A DNA stretch of 64,000 nucleotides from Bacteroidia bacterium (GCA_030425425.1 JAUIAO010000035.1:1-64000), one strand, 5' to 3'; positions 1 through 9,391 are shown, counted from the stretch's first letter. Made by a program: numbers and translations. Notes: a model not told the origin generated them from the letters alone.

Positions 1-104
1 ATGGTGCTTGGAGTACAGGAACCCTTACTCAAGAAATGGTAGACAATTATCTGGATCATCACGGCTCAGAACCGAATGGTCCTGATAAATTTATATTAGA
101 ATGA
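1..104 (+). CDS. IS200/IS605-family transposase TnpA, C-terminal fragment (cut by window edge)
   Basis: An open frame enters from the left edge (first full codon at position 3) and ends at TGA 102-104, giving 33 residues. The motifs GAWSTGTLTQEMV and YLDHH, and the ending DKFILE, match the conserved tail of Y1-HUH transposases of IS200-like elements, which usually end in GAWSTGN..DEMV..YLEHH...NFILE. The catalytic HUH and Tyr residues would lie to the left of the window, so activity cannot be judged. The hairpins immediately downstream (105-163) fit the right end of such an element and strengthen the call. What is seen is only the tail; the family assignment rests on memory of the conserved C-terminus. 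Confidence 0.75.
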   Translation, partial: GAWSTGTLTQEMVDNYLDHHGSEPNGPDKFILE

Positions 105-165
105 GGCTTTAGCCATGCCACCGACTTCTAGTCGGAATGAACCTATGGATTTTCAATCCATAGTA
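1..165 (+). mobile_element. Right end of an IS200/IS605-like insertion sequence
   Basis: The transposase tail is followed by three consecutive hairpins: GGC-TTTA-GCC (105-114), CCGAC-TTCTA-GTCGG (121-135) and CTATGGATT-TTC-AATCCATAG (143-163). Subterminal hairpins recognised as single-stranded DNA are the hallmark of IS200/IS605 ends, which lack inverted terminal repeats. The exact cleavage point is not visible; it should lie a few bases beyond 163. The last hairpin overlaps the 3' end of the minus-strand gene at 153-725. Confidence 0.7.
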
Positions 166-725
166 TTTAAGTCTTGAACAGAATCCTTACGAACTACCTT
201 TAGTGATTTCCCATCAAAATTGAAGTCTTCAGCATTCTGCTTATTCCCAAATATTTTGACTGTGAGACTATCTTGGACTTCAGCTGGACTGAAGAAATAA
301 TTGACATTACGATTCAATAATAAACTAATATCACCAAGAGTGTCAATTTTCAGTTCTTCAAAACGTTTAAAATATGTACCAGTACTAAGAAGGAATTCGT
401 AATCTTCATTGTACTGTTCAATAAGAGCATTTGTGATTCTCTCAAACTTTCGTTTCTTAAACCATGGTTCTAAAAAAAGGCTGTAAACGATCCAAGAAAG
501 GAATAACAGTAACATGCTGACCTTAATAAATCCCCAAAACCTTAAATCATGAATTGATTTAAATCTGAATTCATGGAGTACTTCTTCTCTGGTTAATTCT
601 GGGGCATCTTTACTATGCTTAACTTTAGGAGTATCATTCCCATATAGGTCTTTAAGTTTTTTAAATGGGCCTTTGGGTTTTCTCTTATAATCCTCCTTCC
701 GCATACCAAAACCCATATAGCCCAT
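153..725 (-). CDS. Hypothetical single-pass membrane protein
   Basis: This gene encodes 190 residues that I do not recognise. A basic N-terminal cytoplasmic stretch (about 1-65, rich in Lys/Arg) is followed by one hydrophobic segment near residues 66-87 (around SMLLLFLSWIVYSLFLEPW). A charged domain of about 100 residues follows, which is extracytoplasmic if the topology is N-in. An alternative start is the Met at residue 8 (position 704). The last three codons and the stop (153-163) lie inside the terminal hairpin of the adjoining insertion sequence, so the natural C-terminus may have been replaced by element DNA. It is divergent from the gene at 826. Confidence 0.55.
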   Translation of the reverse strand: MGYMGFGMRKEDYKRKPKGPFKKLKDLYGNDTPKVKHSKDAPELTREEVLHEFRFKSIHDLRFWGFIKVSMLLLFLSWIVYSLFLEPWFKKRKFERITNALIEQYNEDYEFLLSTGTYFKRFEELKIDTLGDISLLLNRNVNYFFSPAEVQDSLTVKIFGNKQNAEDFNFDGKSLKVVRKDSVQDLNTMD

Positions 726-825
726 ATCCGTGTTTTTATCTGTAAACTAAAAATTTTCACCCAACCTGCAACATTTCTCCATACAGCTGTTGTCATATCT
801 GGCAAAACCAAAAACAGAAAAAATC

Positions 826-1179
826 ATGGATCATAATTTAATGGAAGTATTGTTGCCAGTAGGAATACTCGGCACATTATCAGCAGGCCTAATCATATTC
901 ACTCAAACTTTAACTGACTACTTGCTCAGAAAGCGAATGGTAGAAAAAGGTCTTGTCGGAGATGATGCCGGTGAGCTATTGAGGAAACAGGCTCAAAACA
1001 AACTTTCTTCGCTGAAATGGGGATTGATTATTTTCTCTGGAGGTATTGGTCTGATGCTCCTATCCGTCATTCCTTATGAGTACAGTTCACCTCTTCCGTA
1101 CGGTATATTCACCACATCACTGAGTATAGGTTTTCTGGCTTACTTCTTAATTGCCCGCAGGCTCAACGAAAGCGAATAA
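826..1179 (+). CDS. Small two-segment membrane protein, DUF6249-like
   Basis: From ATG 826 the product is 117 residues. An in-frame TTG at 790 gives a longer form, but the hydrophobic start MDHNLMEVLLPVGILG fits ATG 826. Segments near residues 6-27 and 62-82, with a third weaker one near the C-terminus, flank a basic loop (KRMVEKGLVGDDAGELLRKQ). The pattern of an N-terminal helix, then a line like 'MVEKGL' and further helices resembles DUF6249 membrane proteins common in Bacteroidota. Those are often found beside sigma factors or permeases. It lies 3 bp before the FtsX-like permease and is probably cotranscribed with it. The family call is tentative and the function unknown. Confidence 0.6.
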   Translation: MDHNLMEVLLPVGILGTLSAGLIIFTQTLTDYLLRKRMVEKGLVGDDAGELLRKQAQNKLSSLKWGLIIFSGGIGLMLLSVIPYEYSSPLPYGIFTTSLSIGFLAYFLIARRLNESE

Positions 1180-1182
1180 ACT

Positions 1183-3603
1183 ATGCTGCGCAACTATATT
1201 TTGGTGGCCTGGAGAAATATTTTGAAAAACAAAACCTTCACGGCCATCAATATTTTCGGACTAGCGCTGAGCATGTCCATATGTTTATTACTGATACTTC
1301 TGATTGTAGATCATTATCAATATGACAACTTCCACCCAAAGGGCGATCGAACTTACAGAGTCATTTCTTTTAAAAAGAACGACCGTGGCCCTTTTGAATC
1401 CGGCTATGCTACCTCTCCCTTGCCAATTGGTAAGGAATTAAAAGAAAAATTTCCGTTTGTAGAGGAGGTGATAAACATCAACCATTCTCTTGGGGGTGAG
1501 TTTAAGTCTTCTGAAAAAATCATTGATCTATCTGGAGAATTCGAAGGAAGATCACTATTTGTCTCTGAAAATTTCTTTCAGGCTACAGGATTTGAATTAC
1601 GTGAAGGAAATGAAGAATTGGCATTAAAGTCACCTTACTCTTTAGTATTGACTGCACGTACTGCTCAATTGCTATTCCCATCTGGCAATGTCGTTGGCCA
1701 AGCTGTGGAAGTCGAAAACTTCGGCACTTATACCGTAACAGGAATACTCGAACAACCTAAAGGTAAAAGCCATATACAATTCAATGCGCTGGCCAGTTTT
1801 AGCACCCTTCCCCTATTACGCAATGATCAAAAAATCAACGAGAACTATGATAATTGGAAAAATCTCTGGGTGAATTACAATTACCTGGTACTGACCAATC
1901 CCGATCAGGCAAAGCAGGCTGAGCAATCCATCAATGAGCTGGCCTCATTGAATATGGAATTTGAAGAAGATCACCCGGGATATGAATTTGAACTGCAAGC
2001 AATGAATGAGATCGTGCCTGGCAGATTACTCAGCAACGAAATCTCCTTTTCATTACCAGGAATTGCCCTGCTTTTTTTCGGAATTCTTGGACTTATTGTA
2101 ATCATCACAGCGAGCATCAACTATACAAACTTGTCAATTGCTCTTTCGCTCACTAGGATCAAAGAGGTAGGAATACGCAGAACAAACGGAGCTACTTCTG
2201 CTCAAATCATTGTACAATTTCTGATTGAAGCTCTGTTAATTGCTTCGCTAGCATTGATTATGGCGATTGGGATTTATAAAGTTCTCATTGACCAATTCAA
2301 TTCGCTTTGGATTTTTAATCAAATCGGAATAACCCTCCGAGACACTGCATTTGCATATTTAGTCTTTTTGGGATTTACCATTCTACTGGGGATTTTCACC
2401 GGTCTGGGACCGGCACTTTTTGTGAGCAGAATGGACACCATCAGATCATTGAAAGGAAACCTATTTACCTCTCAAAAACGCGCTGGACTCTTCCGTCTCT
2501 TATCTGGTAAAAGGATCATGATGGGTGTTCAGTTTAGTTTGTCATTGATCATGTTAGTATCCATCTATCTTCTGAGAGAACAGGCCAATCTATTGACCAG
2601 TTCGCAGTATGGTTTTGAAAAAGAACACATTTATTACATCGACATTCAAGGCCACGACCCTAACGTAATAGATTCAGAATTTGGAAATATACCAGGTATA
2701 GAACAGGTAGCTTTTACTACGCATCACCCGGCCACTGGTCATAGCTATGGAGATGGATATAGGTTAGATCCTGAAGATGAGTTTAAAACAATTTATCACT
2801 TTTCGGTGGATAAAAACTACACTTCCGTAATGGGCCTGAAACTGATTGCAGGATCGGATTTCAATCAGTCGTCTTCCGGCAAAGATGGCGTGATCATCAA
2901 TGAACTTGCAGTAAAAAGAATGGGTTTTGAAAGTCCTACAGGTGCCATAGGTCAAATCATTTTGAACAATGAAAACCGAGGGCTAAAAATCATCGGAGTA
3001 GTTGAAGACTATCATTGGGAGCCTTTGATGAAATCTATTCGACCGCTGATGCTAAAGCAACACGAAGGTGAATACCATTTTGCTTATTTGCGGATAGCCG
3101 CAAACGAACCAATCGATCAGAAGGTCAAAGAAAAATGGGCGAAATTTGATGATTCCAGAGATTTTAAGGGTGGCTATCTGGATGATACCATTCGTGAATT
3201 TTATCAATTCATGTACGACCTTGGAGGCATCCTCACCTATGTTGCAATGATTGCGGTGGTCATCACGCTTCTCGGATTTATCGGTATGGTGAGCTATCAC
3301 CTCAAGACCAGAGTCAAAGAAATCGGAATCAGAAAAGTACTTGGAGCCAACTTCAGAAGTCTAACGATTTCCATGGGACGCAGCTTTCTTTTGATGTTAG
3401 TCCTCACGGTAATCATCTCCACGCCCTTAGCGATATTTATCAATGGACTTTGGATCAATCAAATGGAAGTTCACGCTCCGATTAGTTTATTGAATGTGGG
3501 GCCGGCAGTTTTGACCATTCTTGTTTTGTCGTTACTAACTATCGTGATTCAGGTTTGGAAGAGTGCTTCTAGTAATCCTGTAGATGCTATTCGCAATGAT
3601 TAA
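1183..3603 (+). CDS. ABC transporter permease, MacB/FtsX family
   Basis: The product has 806 residues and the duplicated architecture of Bacteroidota MacB-like permeases. It has an N-terminal helix (about 20-42), a MacB-type periplasmic domain (about 43-280), three FtsX helices (about 285-415), a further helix (about 448-466), a second periplasmic domain (about 470-670) and three final helices. Both FtsX modules carry the conserved cytoplasmic motif after the first helix: KEVGIRRTNGA and KEIGIRKVLGA. Such permeases act with a separate ATPase in mechanotransmission or export of lipoproteins, peptides or drugs. No ATP-binding subunit is present in the window, so the substrate is unknown. It starts 3 bp after the DUF6249-like gene. 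Confidence 0.9.
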   Translation: MLRNYILVAWRNILKNKTFTAINIFGLALSMSICLLLILLIVDHYQYDNFHPKGDRTYRVISFKKNDRGPFESGYATSPLPIGKELKEKFPFVEEVININHSLGGEFKSSEKIIDLSGEFEGRSLFVSENFFQATGFELREGNEELALKSPYSLVLTARTAQLLFPSGNVVGQAVEVENFGTYTVTGILEQPKGKSHIQFNALASFSTLPLLRNDQKINENYDNWKNLWVNYNYLVLTNPDQAKQAEQSINELASLNMEFEEDHPGYEFELQAMNEIVPGRLLSNEISFSLPGIALLFFGILGLIVIITASINYTNLSIALSLTRIKEVGIRRTNGATSAQIIVQFLIEALLIASLALIMAIGIYKVLIDQFNSLWIFNQIGITLRDTAFAYLVFLGFTILLGIFTGLGPALFVSRMDTIRSLKGNLFTSQKRAGLFRLLSGKRIMMGVQFSLSLIMLVSIYLLREQANLLTSSQYGFEKEHIYYIDIQGHDPNVIDSEFGNIPGIEQVAFTTHHPATGHSYGDGYRLDPEDEFKTIYHFSVDKNYTSVMGLKLIAGSDFNQSSSGKDGVIINELAVKRMGFESPTGAIGQIILNNENRGLKIIGVVEDYHWEPLMKSIRPLMLKQHEGEYHFAYLRIAANEPIDQKVKEKWAKFDDSRDFKGGYLDDTIREFYQFMYDLGGILTYVAMIAVVITLLGFIGMVSYHLKTRVKEIGIRKVLGANFRSLTISMGRSFLLMLVLTVIISTPLAIFINGLWINQMEVHAPISLLNVGPAVLTILVLSLLTIVIQVWKSASSNPVDAIRND

Positions 3604-3611
3604 CAGCTGAA

Positions 3612-3929
3612 CTATTCGGGGATACCTTTTGTATTGGCTAGTCCACAGCCAGTGCATGTGAGTATCCCCACAATGTTTTCCTCTCCACAGGCATCACAAG
3701 TGTAGAATTCTGTGCCTTCTCCTACGGTTCCATCGTCATTGAAGAATCTCACCTCGATATTACAATTTTTACACTCATAATTTTCGACAGCAGGGATTCG
3801 CTGATCGGTACCGCAGTGCGGACATCTGGCATTGACCTGGTTTTTTCGCTTATTGTAGCTTTTTACCCTGAGCCAAAAAAACAACGGCAGCAACACAGCT
3901 AAAACAACCAACAACCAATAGTTTACCAT
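3612..3929 (-). CDS. Membrane-anchored double zinc-ribbon protein
   Basis: The product has 105 residues. One N-terminal hydrophobic helix (about 3-20, WLLVVLAVLLPLFFWL) is followed by a basic linker. Four CxxC knuckles then follow, CPHC, CKNC, CDAC and CTGC, which make two zinc-ribbon-like modules on the cytoplasmic or membrane-proximal side. Such proteins are widespread and poorly characterised, and no catalytic residues are visible. It is convergent with the permease, with only 8 bp between stop codons and no obvious terminator. The zinc-ribbon statement is read directly from the Cys spacing; any role is unknown. Confidence 0.75.
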   Translation of the reverse strand: MVNYWLLVVLAVLLPLFFWLRVKSYNKRKNQVNARCPHCGTDQRIPAVENYECKNCNIEVRFFNDDGTVGEGTEFYTCDACGEENIVGILTCTGCGLANTKGIPE

Positions 3930-4096
3930 ACGTTAATCCTCATTCATCGAATAATCAAGACTAAATATATCCATTTTTTAGTAGCTTGGGTGAAGTGTTT
4001 ATACTCAACTGAGTATATGTACTGAGCATAAACTTAGAGCCTCTAAATTTACCGCGCCTCAGGTCAACCAAGAGATTGAAAACAAAAACTACAAAT

Positions 4097-5050
4097 ATGA
4101 AATCCGCTATTTTTTCATTGCTCCTTCTTGTCAGTTTCCTCACCTATGCACAAAACCCTCTCAGCTATTATGTCGGTGATTATTCATGGAAATACACTGT
4201 GGTTACTCCTCCGGGTAAAGCCAAAGGATTGATTGTTTTTATTCCCGGTTTTACCGAGACCAGTGAATCATTTCTGGATGATGTCACGATCCATGAAATT
4301 GGCTATAAATATGGACTCACTACTCTGGTGATGCCATTTGGTTCTAAGTTGTTTGCAGATAAGGAAGCCATTCAGATGCTAAATGAAGCATTGACCAAGG
4401 TCATGTCTGACCATGATATCCCAAAAAATAAAGTGGTGTTTGGAGGATTGTCTGTTGGTGGTAGCATTGCATTGCGATATGCTGAGTTTTGTAAAAATTA
4501 CGCACAGGATTACCCGGCTAATCCTCAGGGAATATTTCTCATTGATTCACCGGTAGATTTGTCAATGATGTATCAGACATATAGCAATCAATTGAATTCC
4601 TCAGAAGCAAATAGCTCCATGAATCATGCACTTCAATACAAAAACTTACTGGAGCGCGACCTCAAAGGAAGTCCAGATATAAATCCACAAAACTATCGCG
4701 ATTATAGCCCTTTTACCTTAAATGATGCTGATGGAGGTAATATCAAGGTTTTGAAAAACACGGCTATTCGGTCCTATCACGGCATGGATTTTATGCAGCA
4801 TCTTTATGATCATCAGCTTGGCTTTATGAGCCTACACTCTACGGTTGCATCTGAAATGATCGCACAGCTCATGCGAATGGGAAACACTGAGGCTGAGCTG
4901 ATCCTAACCAGATGTGATCATGACGTTGAGATAGAGGATGCTTCCAATGTATTCCGTAGTATTGATGAGCTGGATTTGTTAATTTGGATTCTGAATCAAC
5001 TGGATATTCCTGTCAATTCGACTATCAACAACTCTAATACAGGCAAATAA
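4097..5050 (+). CDS. Secreted alpha/beta-hydrolase-fold protein
   Basis: From ATG 4097 the protein has 317 residues and a clear signal peptide (MKSAIFSLLLLVSFLTYAQ). An in-frame TTG at 4076 only adds residues before it. The oxyanion-hole-like segment GLIVFIPGFTET and the nucleophile elbow GLSVGGS (Gly-x-Ser-x-Gly) mark an alpha/beta hydrolase, and a late His (CDHDVE) could complete the triad. It is predicted to act in the periplasm. The substrate is not apparent, and a similarity to esterases of the PHB-depolymerase type is only a guess. Its stop codon touches the next gene (ogt), so the two are probably cotranscribed. Confidence 0.75.
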   Translation: MKSAIFSLLLLVSFLTYAQNPLSYYVGDYSWKYTVVTPPGKAKGLIVFIPGFTETSESFLDDVTIHEIGYKYGLTTLVMPFGSKLFADKEAIQMLNEALTKVMSDHDIPKNKVVFGGLSVGGSIALRYAEFCKNYAQDYPANPQGIFLIDSPVDLSMMYQTYSNQLNSSEANSSMNHALQYKNLLERDLKGSPDINPQNYRDYSPFTLNDADGGNIKVLKNTAIRSYHGMDFMQHLYDHQLGFMSLHSTVASEMIAQLMRMGNTEAELILTRCDHDVEIEDASNVFRSIDELDLLIWILNQLDIPVNSTINNSNTGK

Positions 5051-5575
5051 TTGGACATCAAAATCACCACAATACCCACACCACTCGGAGACATGATTGC
5101 CGGAGCTGTGGATGAGGGAATCTGCCTGTTGGAATTTCATGACCGTAGAATGCTTCCAACACAAAAAGAACGATTAATGAAGCATTTTGAAGGAGAGTTA
5201 GTTGAAAGTGATCATCCACATTTTGGAATTTTGGAGCAGGAATTAAACGAGTATTTCGATAAGAAACGTAAGGCGTTTAATGTGCCAATAACCTATCCCG
5301 GCTCCCCTTTTCAGATCAAAACATGGAATTCATTATTACAAATACCCTACGGAAGTACCCGAACCTACGCTCAGCAATCTGAAATTCTCGGAGACAAAAA
5401 AGCCATCCGAGCTATGGCAAAGGCCAACGGTGACAATCGTATTGCGATTATCATTCCCTGTCACCGAGTAATCGGAAGTGATGGATCGATGGTAGGCTAT
5501 GGCGGAAAAGTGTGGCGTAAAAAGGCCCTGCTAGAATTGGAAGGTGCTATAGTAAAACAAGGCGAATTGTTCTGA
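5051..5575 (+). CDS. ogt: Methylated-DNA--protein-cysteine S-methyltransferase
   Basis: This is a suicide repair enzyme that moves alkyl groups from O6-alkylguanine or O4-alkylthymine in DNA to its own Cys. The active-site motif IPCHRVIG, the preceding helix-turn-helix region (YGSTRTYAQQSEILG...AIRAMAKANG) and the downstream Gly-rich GYGGKVWRK turn are all present. At 174 residues it has the normal length for Ogt/MGMT, without an Ada N-terminal domain. The start is a TTG directly after the TAA of the previous gene. The first residues (KITTIPTPLGDM) fit the family N-terminus, so the TTG is preferred to the internal ATG at 5092. It is convergent with the chemoreceptor gene. Confidence 0.93.
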   Translation: MDIKITTIPTPLGDMIAGAVDEGICLLEFHDRRMLPTQKERLMKHFEGELVESDHPHFGILEQELNEYFDKKRKAFNVPITYPGSPFQIKTWNSLLQIPYGSTRTYAQQSEILGDKKAIRAMAKANGDNRIAIIIPCHRVIGSDGSMVGYGGKVWRKKALLELEGAIVKQGELF

Positions 5576-5588
5576 ATATATTTTGAAA

Positions 5589-7334
5589 TTAGCTGGTTTT
5601 AGGTTGATCTTGTGCTGTATCTAGCACAAACTGATTTGTTAGTTTATCCAGCCCTTCTGCTATTATTACAAGACTTTCTATCAGCTGATTGAATTGCTGC
5701 ATTCCTCCGGCCAACTCTGCCGCTGAAGCAGCCATCTCTTCGCTTCCGGCTGATGTCTGCTCTGAAATCACTACAATACTCTCTGACAGTCTGGAAACAT
5801 TATCAATACGTCTAAATTGATCTTTGACATTGGATAGAATCTGATTGGACCGCTGGAAATTTGCCGAAGATGACTCATATATCTCTTTAAATGACTGCTG
5901 CGCATCAGCAATTACCTGTTGGCTTTTGTTTACACTCTGGTTCAATTTATGCACACTCTCCAAAGCGAGGGTAGTTTCAGCACTCACTTGTTTCACAATG
6001 CCTTCTATTTCGTCCGTTGACTTACGCGAGTGCTGAGCAAGCTGGCGAATTTCTTCAGCTATGACTGCAAACCCTTTACCGTACTCGCCCGCCTGAGCTG
6101 CCTCTATTCCCGCATTCAATGCCAGCATATTCGTTTGTTTGGCCAGGTCATTCACCACGTTAATGATTTGAGTAATCTCTCCCGAGTTGCGTTCAAGCTG
6201 TCTCATGATTACTTCCGTATGATTACTTTCCTGAGAAATACCACCCATTTCATCCACCAAGGCATCTACTTTCTCCACGCCAACCTTACTATTGTCTGCA
6301 ACTTTTTTGGCCGCCGTGTGTATTTCATCCGTCTGATCGGCAATTCTTCCAGATGCTGACTTTATCTCTTCCAACATGTGAAAAGCTTCTTCAAACTGAG
6401 TAAGTTGTCTTCTTGACCCTTCACTGATCTGGGCTGAGGCTGAGGCTATTTCAGAACTATTAACATGGATCTCCTCTCCCATTTGGTTCATTTCATTTGA
6501 AGACTGAGAGATTTTGGTTGCCGATCGACTTATTTTCGCAATCATTCGGCTGATAGTATCCATTGCGATATTCAGACTATCAGCGACTTCTTTCACCTCA
6601 CCGATTGCTATTTCCCGATATCTCAGTGTCATATTGCCCTTTGCAGAAGCAGAAATGATCTCATTCAATGCTCTCAGTGGTTTGGCAAATGACAGCATTA
6701 GCTCATTAATCTCACTTGCAAGACTAAGCCAAACACCATTTTTGTTTTCCAAAGATATCTGTGTGTCAAGCTTTCCCTTTTGCACTGCATTGCTCAGCAT
6801 ATTTTCCACATCTACAATGGCCTCCTTCAACTGATCTCTCATAATAATCAGTGAATGTCCCAATCTATCCTTTTCACCAGAGGGTTCAAATTGAACGGTC
6901 AAATCACCACGCCCGATTGCATCAGCGAATTCGGTCGCTTTTCTGAGCTGCTGTATGTATTCCTGATATAATCTGAACACTTTACCAATTTCATCCTGAC
7001 GATTCAGCTGTTCTTTTGTGAATTGTAAATCCAGATCCCCGGCAAATACCTTGCGCATATTGATCTTCATATCCCGAAATGGGATTTTCACTTCTTTGAT
7101 GATAATAGAGAGAATACCAATATTAGCCAGAATAGCCAAAGGCAAAGCCCATATCAAATGAGCAATACCCATTACCGCAACAAAATATGTCAGAATGCTT
7201 ACAAATCCCGCAAAAGCAATAACATAGATGCCCACTTTGGACATAAATGAACGCCTTAGCATTAGACGGTTTACAAAAGAAAAAATGATTATAGCTGATA
7301 GGACCGAAATGCTAAAAATCCAAAAATCACTCAT
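5589..7334 (-). CDS. Methyl-accepting chemotaxis protein without a periplasmic sensor domain
   Basis: The product has 581 residues. Three closely spaced hydrophobic segments fall within the first 80 residues. Two HAMP-like modules follow (about 80-230, with GRGDLTVQF and KGKLDTQI as the typical motifs), and then a long coiled coil with the MCP signalling tip. The hairpin motif for CheA/CheW contact is readable as [19 protein letters not shown] followed by [15 protein letters not shown]. There is no extracytoplasmic domain of useful size, so it probably senses membrane state, an intracellular cue or a partner protein. No other che genes are nearby. In gliding Bacteroidota such receptors can feed non-flagellar pathways, which is inference here. 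Confidence 0.92.
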   Translation of the reverse strand: MSDFWIFSISVLSAIIIFSFVNRLMLRRSFMSKVGIYVIAFAGFVSILTYFVAVMGIAHLIWALPLAILANIGILSIIIKEVKIPFRDMKINMRKVFAGDLDLQFTKEQLNRQDEIGKVFRLYQEYIQQLRKATEFADAIGRGDLTVQFEPSGEKDRLGHSLIIMRDQLKEAIVDVENMLSNAVQKGKLDTQISLENKNGVWLSLASEINELMLSFAKPLRALNEIISASAKGNMTLRYREIAIGEVKEVADSLNIAMDTISRMIAKISRSATKISQSSNEMNQMGEEIHVNSSEIASASAQISEGSRRQLTQFEEAFHMLEEIKSASGRIADQTDEIHTAAKKVADNSKVGVEKVDALVDEMGGISQESNHTEVIMRQLERNSGEITQIINVVNDLAKQTNMLALNAGIEAAQAGEYGKGFAVIAEEIRQLAQHSRKSTDEIEGIVKQVSAETTLALESVHKLNQSVNKSQQVIADAQQSFKEIYESSSANFQRSNQILSNVKDQFRRIDNVSRLSESIVVISEQTSAGSEEMAASAAELAGGMQQFNQLIESLVIIAEGLDKLTNQFVLDTAQDQPKTS

Positions 7335-7458
7335 CTCTACCTAAAATTACGATGCGTGTGCAATGTACGATAAACGTCAATAAAAATGACTTTAAACAGC
7401 TCAATCGTCGTTATCCGTACATCAGCGGGTATAATTTTCTGTTTACAATTCGTTTTTT

Positions 7459-8439
7459 TCAACTGAAAACATGTGCAAACTTTCGCTTGTACTCCAGCGG
7501 ACTAGCTCCAACATATTTTTTAAACACCTCCCTAAACGACTTAGCGTCACTGTATCCTACTGCATACATGGCTTCCGCTACATTCTTTGAAGGCTCTTCC
7601 AGAATATGCTTCGCTTTTTCTACTCTTACCCTTTGCAGATATTCAATCAATGAATTGCCGGTTGCCTGTTTAAACCGTCTTTCTAATGTTCTACGATTTA
7701 TGGCATTACGATCGGCCAGGTGGCTCACGCTGATGTTTCTAAAATATTGCGTTTCTATTTCATTTTGCACCTTCAATACCAACTCGTCACCATGTTCTTT
7801 CTGTCCATTGAAAATCATAAACATCGATTGATTGTTTCTATCAATGTCAATCATAAATGCTTTGGCTGTCATTAGTGCCAGCTCTCGCCCTCCATATCTC
7901 TCAATCAAATAGACAAGCAAATTAGTAAATGCATAAGCTCCGCCACTACTGTAAACTCCATTGTTGATGGTAACAATATTACCAGGGGTCACATTGATTT
8001 TCGGATACATCTGCTGTAGTGCATCTGCATGTGCCCAATGGGTAGAGCAAGATTTGTCATCTAGAATACCTGTCTCAGCCAATAGAAATGCTCCGATGCA
8101 GAATGTAGCTATTTCAACGCCGTTTTCAAGATGTTGGCTAGCCACCCACTGAATCATTTCCTGGTTTACCCTGATCGCATCTTGTATTTCTCCGTGCACT
8201 GCAGGAATGATTATAAGATCTGTCTTTTTCACCTGAAAAATGGTTTTGGGCGGAGTGACAGTATAAATCCCATCTCTGTCTGTGGCTGGAATATTATGTC
8301 CAACAAACTCAATATCAAACAATCGTTTTCGGGTTTGTTGAAAAAACATGTCATTGGCCCAATTGAGAATCTGAAATGCTCCGGCAATATTCACAATACT
8401 ATATTGGCCTTTCGGCACAAGTATGGATATATGTTTCAT
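7459..8439 (-). CDS. GlxA-like transcriptional regulator (DJ-1/PfpI domain plus AraC HTH)
   Basis: The product has 326 residues. Residues about 1-190 form a DJ-1/PfpI-type domain beginning MKHISILVPKGQYSIVNIAG, with the nucleophile-elbow-like segment ATFCIGAFLLAETGIL. Residues about 225-320 are an AraC/XylS DNA-binding domain. There the first HTH reads VSHLADRNAINRRTLERRFK and the second ends in GYSDAKSFREVFKKYVGASP. The inducer is unknown. The Cys in the PfpI domain may allow sensing of a reactive aldehyde or thiol, but GlxA-type regulators do not generally keep peptidase activity. It is divergent from the VOC-protein gene at 8584, its most likely local target. Confidence 0.9.
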   Translation of the reverse strand: MKHISILVPKGQYSIVNIAGAFQILNWANDMFFQQTRKRLFDIEFVGHNIPATDRDGIYTVTPPKTIFQVKKTDLIIIPAVHGEIQDAIRVNQEMIQWVASQHLENGVEIATFCIGAFLLAETGILDDKSCSTHWAHADALQQMYPKINVTPGNIVTINNGVYSSGGAYAFTNLLVYLIERYGGRELALMTAKAFMIDIDRNNQSMFMIFNGQKEHGDELVLKVQNEIETQYFRNISVSHLADRNAINRRTLERRFKQATGNSLIEYLQRVRVEKAKHILEEPSKNVAEAMYAVGYSDAKSFREVFKKYVGASPLEYKRKFAHVFS

Positions 8440-8583
8440 AAAATTACAGTTTATAGAATACCAAGATAATTGGAATCACTGTCGCAATCAACCCTTCAAA
8501 ATGTCGATTTTACACTCAAGAAAAAACATAGGATAACTCTACTTTTGGATTTAGTAATTTTAGAAGACTATTATTTTATTGCA

Positions 8584-9030
8584 ATGGGGAAATTCCAAAA
8601 AATCACCACCTGCCTGTGGTATGACAATCAGGCGAATGAAGCTGCGGCGTTTTACTGTAGTCTATTTCCTAACTCAAGAGTCACATCCAGTTCAGCTATG
8701 ATCGTTGAGTTTGAATTAGAAGGCACCAAATTCATGGCTATGAATGGCGGACCTAAATATCAATTGTCCGAAGCGAGTTCTCTTTTTGTGCTATGTGATG
8801 ATCAGGAAGAGGTAGATCGCCTTTGGGAAATATTGACCTCAGATGGTGGTGAAGAGAGCCGGTGTGGATGGTGCAAAGACAAGTTTGGTCTTTCTTGGCA
8901 AATCATTCCCAAAAGGTTCACGGAAATGATCCAAACTGGCACTTCAGAGCAAAAACAGCGAGTTTTTCAGGCTATGATGCCCATGAATAAACTGATCGTT
9001 GATGAATTCGAGAAAGCCTTTAATCAATAG
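8584..9030 (+). CDS. PhnB-like VOC-family protein
   Basis: From ATG 8584 (MGKFQKITTCLWYDNQ) the product is 148 residues. A longer frame back to TTG 8470 adds a region with no family match and is rejected. The segments CLWYDNQANEAAAFYCSLFPNS and WCKDKFGLSWQIIPKRF are typical of the PhnB / 3-demethylubiquinone-methyltransferase-like branch of the vicinal-oxygen-chelate fold. The enzymatic role of this branch is mostly unknown. The next gene (DUF1801) begins 4 bp downstream, so the pair is an operon. The GlxA-like regulator is divergent upstream. No metal-ligand set could be confirmed by eye. Confidence 0.85.
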   Translation: MGKFQKITTCLWYDNQANEAAAFYCSLFPNSRVTSSSAMIVEFELEGTKFMAMNGGPKYQLSEASSLFVLCDDQEEVDRLWEILTSDGGEESRCGWCKDKFGLSWQIIPKRFTEMIQTGTSEQKQRVFQAMMPMNKLIVDEFEKAFNQ

Positions 9031-9034
9031 AAAA

Positions 9035-9391
9035 ATGAAATTTAAAACTGTCGATGAATATATTCTACATGCGCCAAGTCAAAGTAAAGCGTATTTGAAG
9101 GCCATTCGTTCTGCTCTGCTCGATACACTAGAGGATGCCGAAGAATTGATCAGTTATAACATGCCCGCCTTCAAAATGAAAAAAATATTGGTTTATTACG
9201 CTGCTAACGAAAAACACATTGGCTTCTATCCCACTCCGAGTGGCATTTCGGCTTTTGAAGATCAACTAAAAGGTAATTTCAAATATGCCAAAGGATCGGT
9301 GCAAATACCTTATAACAATCCGCTCCCTGTGGAATTGATTAAAAAAATTGCAGCATTTAGGCTGAAAGAGGTCAAAACATCTAACAAGTAG
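9035..9391 (+). CDS. DUF1801 (YdhG-like) domain protein
   Basis: From ATG 9035 (MKFKTVDEYILHAPSQ) the product is 118 residues; the earlier in-frame ATG at 8999 lies inside the upstream gene. The line YISYNMPAFK-like (here ELISYNMPAFKMKK), followed by HIGFYPTPSGISAF and a C-terminal PVELIKKIAAFRLKE, is characteristic of DUF1801. That is a small alpha/beta family related to the bacterial frataxin-like Fra/YdhG proteins. Its biochemical role is unsettled. It is translationally close to the VOC gene (4 bp gap), suggesting a shared stress-related function. Confidence 0.85.
   Translation: MKFKTVDEYILHAPSQSKAYLKAIRSALLDTLEDAEELISYNMPAFKMKKILVYYAANEKHIGFYPTPSGISAFEDQLKGNFKYAKGSVQIPYNNPLPVELIKKIAAFRLKEVKTSNK

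Noticed and set aside
7352-7831. 159-codon plus-strand frame opposite the GlxA/AraC regulator
   Set aside because: It lies almost wholly antisense to a conserved DNA-binding domain, has no signal or motif, and its composition is that of a reverse-strand shadow.
8470-8583. Longer start (TTG 8470) for the VOC protein
   Set aside because: The extra 38 residues match nothing in the family, while ATG 8584 gives the typical PhnB-like N-terminus.
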